Made by a program: the position numbers and the translations under genes. The notes under the pieces were generated by a model that did no database searches, was not told where the DNA came from, and worked only from the letters and a program-made list of their open reading frames with translations. Source: Blastobasis lacticolella (Eukaryota; Arthropoda; Insecta; Lepidoptera; Blastobasidae). From it: a stretch of DNA of 64,000 nt. Shown one piece after another: positions 57,191 to 64,000 of the stretch. Each line of letters begins with the position of its first letter. The stretch's first letter is position 1. The stretch spans positions 16,979,545-17,043,544 of the forward strand of contig LR990042.1 in the NCBI GenBank assembly GCA_905147135.1, in the 5' to 3' direction.

Positions 57191-59172
57191 TTTTTTTCAG
57201 GTCTGTGATTGACGGTATGTTTGGGGTGTGTAGGTACCAGTCAACAGCATATCAACCTAACTAGAACCAGTATAAAATGAGCTAGCGTCTAAAGACGCGC
57301 ATTTCAATATTAGCTCTTTTTATGCTGGTTTTGGGTAGATAGTACTACAGTATATTGTGTTTAAATCACAGGTAAGCAGATTCTTTAAGTTAATACAGTG
57401 TGTCGACCAACTCGTAATAGTAGTGGGCGAAAGTGGCCGCGTTCCATCAGGTGGACCGTGTGCCTCCCTCGGCAATAAAAATAACTTAGAATTTTTTTGT
57501 TATAAATAAAGTTTATAGAAATAGGTTAGAACAAATTTATAGGTTTGTAATACTGATTTAAGTTTCAAAATACCCCCTTGAAGTACCTACAGGCAGACAG
57601 GCAACTTCGAAACTGGTGTGTGGGCCAACACGTCTGGGTTGGTTTTATTACTATACAGCCATGTTGGGAAAAGACATGCAATATTCTTTCCATTCCACTG
57701 TTTCAATCCACTGGGGACTTTAGCCATCTACATTAATGAAAGGATCTTCATGGAAGGATGAATCGATGTAATACCGAATTCTACGCGGATGCAGACGCGG
57801 GCAAAGGCTAGTTTTCCATAATCTCCACGCCTGATATAAGCGGGGGGGTAAATCAGAAGAAAATGCTGCGGCACTTTTTATGGTCTCCGGAGGGCTTAGC
57901 TTGTTTGCCGTCAAATTAATAAGTGGCTTTTAAAAGATCAAAATAAATGTAGGTCAATTTATTTAGATTTCTGTCAGTATATCTAAAACGACACGGCTTC
58001 TAAGGCTAGTAGAATAAGTAAGGGTCGTCGTCACTGGTCACTTTTTAATAAGAATAAAAATAGGTAAATTTATTGCTACAAGACACCGCGACACGACTCA
58101 AATAAATAACTAAAAAATAATTGCGTTGCCCATCTTATTGAGAATGAGAGATTAATATAGCTCTTGAATGATCCCATGTTACAGTCTAAAGAAAACACTG
58201 GAGGTACTGGGAGATTTTTTTACATTAGAATGAAATTATATAAGTTCAAACTAGAATCCTCAAACACGATTCAGATGACTGCAACAAAAGTTCTAAGATT
58301 CAGGAAGTTCCTCTGTTGAGGAAATTACTCGTGCAGAATAGAAATAGAAATGAAATGACTTGGAAAAAGGACAATGATTGGAAATTATTTTATGTACCTT
58401 CAATTATTACGCTAATAAGGACGAACATTGGCATAATATTATTTATTGATTTAGATTATTATACCTATTAACAAATAGAAGCAGTTTACCATTTTTCATC
58501 CAACCAAAAAGAGACAAACTAAATTTATCAGGCGCTCTCTTGGCAATACAGTTCGGATAAATATTAGTATTCAGTATTCATTTATTTTGCAGTCTAATAC
58601 TATATGGCGGACTTCGAAAAGGAAGTAAGTAGTGAAAACCAAATATTTCACCAGAGCCAAAAAACTGTTCCAAAATGTAAATAAAAATTCTTAACTCTGT
58701 AACCATTGCGTCTTATAAAAAGGTTTTTGGACACATAGGTGTAATATTTTGTTGTTGTCTGTAAAACAGTAGTACTCTACTTACGCCTTTCGTTAAATTA
58801 TTTACGAACCAGCAAAACGACGTAAGTAGTACGTGAGATATCCTACTAACGAAAGGCATAGTAAAAGGATATAAAATGTTAACTTAAAAAATCTAGGTAC
58901 CGAAAGATTGATGTAAAGCAAATTTCACAATCTTAATTCAGGCCAGAGATATCTTTACCTCTTCAGGAGTTAGCCGCTCAACCCCTTAGGGAAAAGCCAG
59001 TTCGCCAGAGCCTGGTTCATCTGTTAGAAAAGGGACCTAGAGCAGGTGAGGTTGATTTAGGCCCATGAGATATTCTAGATTCTACTACTATACTGGTTCT
59101 AGTTAGGTTGATATGCTGTTGACTGGTGCCTACACACCCCAAAAATACCGTCAATCACAGACCTGAAAAAAA
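57191..59172. mobile_element. 2-kb element bounded by 84-bp inverted repeats
   Basis: Arms 57191-57274 and 59089-59172 are reverse complements with only two mismatches. Outer ends read TTTTTTTCAGGTCTGTGATT on the left and its complement on the right; the inner limit is ACCAGTATA. Just inside the left arm is a further hairpin, 57265-57284 against 57311-57330 (AACCAGTATAAAATGAGCTA and TAGCTCTTTTTATGCTGGTT), with GCGTCTAAAGACGC in its loop. No transposase ORF is seen; the interior holds scraps of families C (about 57444-57480) and E (57810-57900). No clear target duplication flanks the arms. Best read as a non-autonomous DNA transposon or an inverted duplication. Confidence 0.75.
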
Positions 59173-59216
59173 GAAAAAAACTGTGTTTTTAAATTTCAGG
59201 CCTTGCCACAAACAAA

Positions 59217-59329
59217 GCTCGGCGCTGGCGTGGCGCGAGCGCGGCGTGAGAGTTGCCTAGGCAACGCGCCAGCATCGCGCCGCGCTCGCGCCGCGCACAC
59301 GCCGCGCTCACGCCACGCCAGCGCCGAGC
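59217..59329. repeat. GC-rich palindrome containing a perfect X-box-like site
   Basis: Left arm 59217-59245 (GCTCGGCGCTGGCGTGGCGC and the following bases) pairs with 59301-59329 (one mismatch over 29 bp). The loop carries GTTGCCTAGGCAAC (59252-59265), an exact palindrome matching the RFX X-box pattern RYYNYY-N-RRNRAC. A related, partly decayed copy of the left arm plus site is at 63122-63165 (GCCGGCGTGGCGCAAGCGCG, AGTTGCTAGGCAAA). Strikingly GC-rich against AT-rich surroundings. Confidence 0.8.
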
Positions 59330-60207
59330 GCGGTGCGACGTGAGCGTGGCCTGCGCTGTGCAGTGACACTAACTAATCTGACCTGGTACCGGCGGCGCTG
59401 TTTTTGGGATTGACATGTCAGTTCAAATACATTTCAAAGGTAAGTGTCGATATTTTTCTGCAGTTCCAGTTTTGGCCACCGCGTTTCTGTGACAATCGGC
59501 ACACATAGAGTGGCTGCTCCATTATTCGGGGAATTGAATTTTTAGGATGGTAATACTCCCACAGGTCGTAATAGCGAGTTAATTACTCGTTTCTTTTTAC
59601 CAACAGTCCGAATCATTCCTCCTAATTTGACTGGTGCATTACGCAGATAATTGAGAACCTGAGGACAGATATAGGCTACTTTTTATTCCCCTCTACTCGC
59701 TAGCTTGCAAGAGTATATATAAGGTAGGTAAAAAACTGAGGCTTGGAAAAGTAACGCCCTACCTCTGAAATAAGTCGCCTTTTACGACACCTCTTAGTGT
59801 GGACGGCGATGCTATTTTGCTCTGTTGGACCCCACACTTCAAATTTTGCTTTCTAGGTAGGCCCCCTGAGGTAGGTAGGACGAGTGCATCAGAATCAAAA
59901 CATTTCAGTCCGACTTACTTGTCGAGTTAGACAAACTTTTAATGATACCGTAACATAGAGAGCCCAAATTCCACAGTGCGAAAATTCGATGGCTAGAGTC
60001 TAACGCTGATATAGATGTTCTATTCAAGTACCCGCCACAGTGCACAGAAAATTGAGCTCAATCTTATCCACCACAATGGTACAAAACACATTGATACCAA
60101 ATTACATTTCATTCAACAATCTTTCGGCCTGCCTGATGGTAAGTAGTAATAGATGGTAATATAGTAAGTAATGGTTTATTGTATGCAAGTATTGAAATAA
60201 TATTTAC
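59330..60207. other. 5' flank stretch with repeat scraps
   Basis: Scraps: 59620-59710 (similar to 40570-40640), 59750-59825 (AAGTCGCCTTTTACGACACC, family-E-like), 60123-60150 (family C core CGGCCTGCCTGATGGTAAGT). No gene. Confidence 0.45.
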
Positions 60208-60218
60208 ATTTCAATTTC

Positions 60219-60552
60219 CGGAGAGCCTCGGTGACCGAGCGGTTAGGGTATTCGACTAGTAAGCGAGAGGTACCGGGTTCGAAATACGCTGCGGCCATGT
60301 AAAAATGATGCTCTTACGGTGAGGGAAAACATCGTGATGAAACCTACACATACAGGCGACTGAATGTGTAACCATGATCCAATCTGGTCAGGTTCCTCTT
60401 GTAGCAGGGTCACGGAGGTCAGATGGCAGTCGCTCCACTGCAATTACCTGATCTGCCAAAACCTGGATCATGGTCAAGGCGGATCCCGGGCCTTCGGGCG
60501 CAAAAGCACAAACGGGACATTAACGTCAAAGTGATTATGATATTTTATTAAT
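60219..60552 (+). mobile_element. SINE family A, full-length reference copy
   Basis: The most complete A copy. tRNA-like head: GAGCCTCGGTGACCGAGCGG (box-A region), GTAAGCGAGAGGTACCGGGT and TCGAAATACGCTGCGGCCA (box B). Body: GCTCTTACGGTGAGGGAAAA, AACCATGATCCAATCTGGTC, GTCAGATGGCAGTCGCTCCA, CTGGATCATGGTCAAGGCGG. Tail: CATTAACGTCAAAGTGATTA. ATTTCAATTTC at 60208-60218 and 60553-60563 is a plausible target duplication. Expected to have used a LINE's machinery; transcription by RNA polymerase III is family knowledge. Confidence 0.88.
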
Positions 60553-60563
60553 ATTTCAATTTC

Positions 60564-61172
60564 TCTAATGTTCAGTATAAAATAGACGAACAATTGCCCA
60601 AAGCTTACTTCATGGCCATGAATCGTAGTTCTTCGTATACAATTGACTTACCGCCATACAGAATCAAATTCGACTTTTTTCTAACATATTTATCGCTAGC
60701 GGCTAGAATTGTCCGCGCGGGCTTAAGTAACCCACTCTTTACGTATTTGTGTCTTTGAAATTTGTCAAAACACACTTGCCAGGTGAAATTATTAAATAAT
60801 TATGGTAGAAGTGTTTTTTTATATTTTTAATAATTTAAAGTAGCATTTTTTAGTAATTTATATAGTCTGGCTACCAGTAGACACTGGCAAAACCACAGAC
60901 AACACAAAACAGACTAGACACAAATCACAAATATTCCCTGTTCGCTCACTCTACAATTATTATTAATCTTGCTATCCAGTTTTTTCGCCTATTGAAATAA
61001 GCTGTCAGAAAATAACGCGCACAATGTTTTGAACGCTCCACATGTTGCTGGAGCTCCTGAAGACCTGACGTTTCTTTTGAAACATCGGTGTATAATTATA
61101 TAATTTCCTAATATAATTTAAATCAAACCATTTAAAAGACGGTGTAATTTAGTGCACATTTAAGTGAAAGCG
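60564..61172. other. 5' flank stretch without recognisable genes
   Basis: AT-rich, nothing supported. Confidence 0.4.
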
Positions 61173-61228
61173 CAAAGCAAAAAAACTGGTCCACACGATG
61201 CCCCGTGCGGACTAGTTTTTTCGCTTTG
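61173..61228. repeat. 25-bp-arm hairpin
   Basis: Arms 61173-61197 and 61204-61228 pair with about three mismatches (CAAAGCAAAAAAACTGGTCC and the following ACACG; mirrored to CGCTTTG). The loop is six bases. Size and shape resemble a small miRNA precursor, but it could be a fold-back repeat. Confidence 0.75.
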
Positions 61229-61512
61229 ATTGTTATGAAAATGTTAGAAATGCAATATTGTAATCGAAAAGTATGAAATAAAAACATAATTAATTTTTTT
61301 TTCAATAGACGCACTACGTAATATAATACAAGGTAACATATAGGGAAAGCAAAATTGTTATAATGTCAACTCGAAGCACAATGGAACAAATGGGAGTTTT
61401 ATTAGATACGTGACTGTTTTAATCAATGTCTAAACTACTCTAAACAATCCTAATACAGTACTTAAACTACAGTACCTTCGTCAACAAGCGCCGCACGGTT
61501 CTTTCAGATACA

Positions 61513-61559
61513 CCTGAACCATAGCCTCCTTCATCTTATGAAGGAGGCTATGCCTGAAC
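61513..61559. repeat. Perfect 15-bp hairpin flanked by 7-bp direct repeats
   Basis: CATAGCCTCCTTCAT (61520-61534) and ATGAAGGAGGCTATG (61538-61552) pair perfectly around CTT. CCTGAAC is repeated exactly on both sides (61513-61519 and 61553-61559), like a target duplication around a 33-bp insert. Confidence 0.9.
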
Positions 61560-62439
61560 ACAAAAACGTACTGTCAAACAACACATATCAAAAATACAAA
61601 ACGATCAAAGCTACTATAATATTTTGTAACCTCAAATAAATGTTAACAAAAAGTACTACAAAATACATTAATTCCACTTAAATTCAAATTATTTCCAAAA
61701 GATCACATTTCTTTCAATATTTTCAAAATCTATCTGAATACATGTTACGTACCGGTACAATCTTTGCTGTTCATCTTCTAAATCGACTTATCAACTTATA
61801 TGCTCTAAACTCGGCCATACATGCTTGATAAACTCAAAATATTTCTTTTTCGTGCCGCTTTTATGTTTTTGTACTAATTTCGAAAATAACGTCCCACACA
61901 GTAAAATACTGGAAATATCACATGAAAACTTAAACATAACAACAACAATGTCTGGTTGATGTGACAGCTGAAGTATCAGTTTGTTTACAGATAGGAATAT
62001 TATATTTGAGTTTGAAAGTAATGTAGTGCTGTCAGCAAAGACTTCTATATATGAACCGGTTCACACAAATACTTATTACTGTGATATGTTTAGTACAGCA
62101 TAATCCGGAACGGACTAATATTTGGAACTCGCGCCATAGTTACTTTTGTTCAGCTCGAAAATAGCTATCCAACGACGTATTACACATAGCTATTGGAATG
62201 GTTACCACTGTCCATACAAATTCTTGTACGCGTTAACAATGTTATATCTGGCGGCTTGACAAGATTGTTGACAAACCAATTCGACCCGGTGGCCAAAACC
62301 GGAACTAAGTGTTGCCGTTTTGAAATGTAATGTCAATGCCAACAACAGCGATGCTGTCACCCGGTCACTGTAGACGGCACTGTTTTATTGACAACAGTAA
62401 CCGTCAGAGTTATTTGTTCGTTCAACCGCAACATGTCTA
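61560..62439. other. 5' flank stretch without recognisable genes
   Basis: AT-rich, nothing supported. Confidence 0.4.
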
Positions 62440-62517
62440 TAGGCAGTGGTGACCACTTTCCATCAGGTGGCCCGCTTGCCTGTTTGCCTACCGTATGACA
62501 TAAAAAAAAAAAAAACA
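62440..62517 (+). repeat. Retroposon-tail repeat, family C
   Basis: GTGGTGACCACTTTCCATCA, GGTGGCCCGCTTGCCTGTTT, GCCTACCGTATGACAT and an A-tract match the 27036 copy. Confidence 0.85.
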
Positions 62518-64000
62518 AGATGTATATATCTATGGGTGCCAGTGTCAGCAAGAGCAGTAGTAGGTAAATGTACTTGGAACCCACAATCATCCGCGAAACC
62601 GTCGGGTTTTCTCTCTTAAGATTATGTTTATTTATGTACCTTGGCCCAAAGCCTGAGATAGCCTAGAAAATTCACCATTACAATTTTTTCGTCGCCAATT
62701 TTAATCTCGAATACCCCAAATGGCGATAAATCGCCTACATTGGCAACACTTTGTTTTGTCAACCTTAATAAGGCCCCCAGTTTAAGAAGTTTGATGTAAT
62801 TTAACAAGCTTTTTATTTCACATTTGTATGTTTAAGTGTTTTTTATTTATTTAGTTAAAATTACTTCTTTGGCGGAGGGGGTCCTCGACCCTGATCTTAA
62901 TTCTGTTTGAATAGTGATACGGCGATAGCTACGCCCCTGTCACAACTCCGAACCACCTCTTAGATATGTTCTAAGCATATTTTAAAGCCTTGTATAGGAT
63001 TTTATCAAGGCAACTTGGAGGCGTTTGGAGCCCCCCCTGGACCAGAGGCCCTGGGCGGGCCGCCCTTCCCGCTCCGTCCGTTAGTTCACCCCTGGTGGCG
63101 CGATGCTGACGTGATGGACACGGTGCCGGCGTGGCGCAAGCGCGGCGCGATAGTTGCTAGGCAAATATAGCGCGATTTCGTTCGCGTAAAATTCGTTAAC
63201 TACGTTCTGGACCTCTTCCCGGGTCGGGTATTATGTTTGTTGTAAAAAAAAAAACGGTTAAGCATTTTTTGAGTTTATCCATTCCAAACAAAAAACTAAT
63301 CGAATCTTTTTCCTTTATATATTATAAAGGGAAAAGTAAAAGTAGTAAGTGTATAAAACAATAAAAAACGCTGCTACCCATTTTCTAGTGTACGGAGGTC
63401 TTAGCTGGGTAGACTATTACACACATAAATCAAAATGTTTTCCATGACTCTGCCGTGCGCCAGGCTGAAGCCACCTAAGTAGATGATGGGGAATATTTTA
63501 TGATGAAAGTGGTCCTTGTGGACGATGTTGCGGGAAAAACTGTACCTATTACTTACTAATCTTAACAGGAAATTGGGAGAGAAAAATCTAATTCAATTAG
63601 CGACCTCCACTGGTATGCGGGTGCCCGTGTAAATCCGAAGTGATATAATCAATGACCTTCAAAGGAATGTATTGATTTGTCAATCAGAAAGGCCGAGAGC
63701 GATCAGAAACAATTCTGCGCCTGGAATCGACAACATCTATTGATAATTTTTGCGATATTTGCATGTCATAATCAAAATCAAAATTTCTTTATTAAGTAGT
63801 ACATTACATATCTCTTTCAATCGTCGAAGAGGAGAGGGTAGGAAAGAAGGAACGAAATACACAGTGACATGTTAGTCACCCCAGGAGCGCATCCACCCCA
63901 CGCCGACAACGGCTGCCTTAACACAATATGTTATTTGAAATGCGAAGTGTGATGAACAAAATGTAGCCACTTTGAAACACACCAAACTTACAGTGTTCAC
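62518..64000. other. End of window: 5' flank with scraps
   Basis: GC-rich scrap at 63122-63165 related to the palindrome at 59217; 63365-63400 (AACGCTGCTACCCATTTTCT) is family-E-like; (AATCAA)n at about 63770-63786 followed by TTTCTTTATTAAG looks like a LINE 3' end. No gene recognised. Confidence 0.45.

Noticed and set aside
58765..58860. Inverted repeat around CTACTTACGCCTTTCGTTA
   Set aside because: Pairing is patchy with several mismatches and shifts; too weak to call.
60225..60300. Possible tRNA gene (box A and box B present)
   Set aside because: The same head recurs in many copies attached to the same non-tRNA body and tail, so it is a SINE head and not a tRNA gene.
1..64000. CRISPR arrays, prokaryotic operons or viral genes
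   Set aside because: No regularly spaced repeats with unique spacers, no ribosome-binding-site-led gene strings, and no viral protein motifs were seen; the long ORF is a LINE.

Overview
The window looks like a gene-poor, intron-dominated piece of an insect nuclear genome, most likely a moth or butterfly. It is AT-rich, has no bacterial gene density, and carries interspersed retroposons, DNA-transposon relics and microsatellites of the kind common in Lepidoptera (order-level assignment is inference from repeat flavour and the gene, not from a database search).

One host gene can be supported: the 5' half of a leucokinin (kinin) neuropeptide receptor, a rhodopsin-family GPCR, on the minus strand. 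Four coding exons join in phase: 47910-47813 (N-terminus), 22190-22093 (glycosylated extracellular N-tail), 13173-12971 (TM1, first intracellular loop, TM2) and 1261-1113 (first extracellular loop, TM3, DRH motif). They give 182 codons plus two bases; TM4 to the C-terminus must lie beyond base 1 of the window. The three introns are about 25.6, 8.9 and 11.7 kb. A TATA-like box and a TCAGT initiator lie just upstream of exon 1, followed by a 30-codon upstream ORF whose stop overlaps the first in-frame start codon.

The introns and the upstream flank are filled with repeats. Region by region: 1-13 kb holds an RTE-type LINE relic (5575-7620) interrupted by a tRNA-derived SINE, and further SINE copies. 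13-22 kb holds a hAT-like MITE with an 8-bp target duplication, a cluster of perfect palindromes, and a 5'-truncated LINE with an intact 640-codon reverse-transcriptase ORF lying between the two arms of a ~400-bp inverted duplication. 22-48 kb holds an R4/Dong-like LINE relic, a mariner pseudogene split by a retroposon tail, another IS630/Tc1/mariner transposase fragment, hairpins and a GGTAG-type minisatellite. 48-64 kb holds a CpG-rich block, a segmental duplication whose two copies differ by a ~1.2-kb insertion, a 2-kb element bounded by 84-bp near-identical inverted repeats, and a GC-rich palindrome with a perfect RFX-type X-box.

The host gene encodes a plasma-membrane receptor for kinins, peptides that act on fluid secretion and neural circuits in insects. 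Nothing here looks like a multi-gene system; the unusual content is structural (inverted repeats, nested insertions, uORF).
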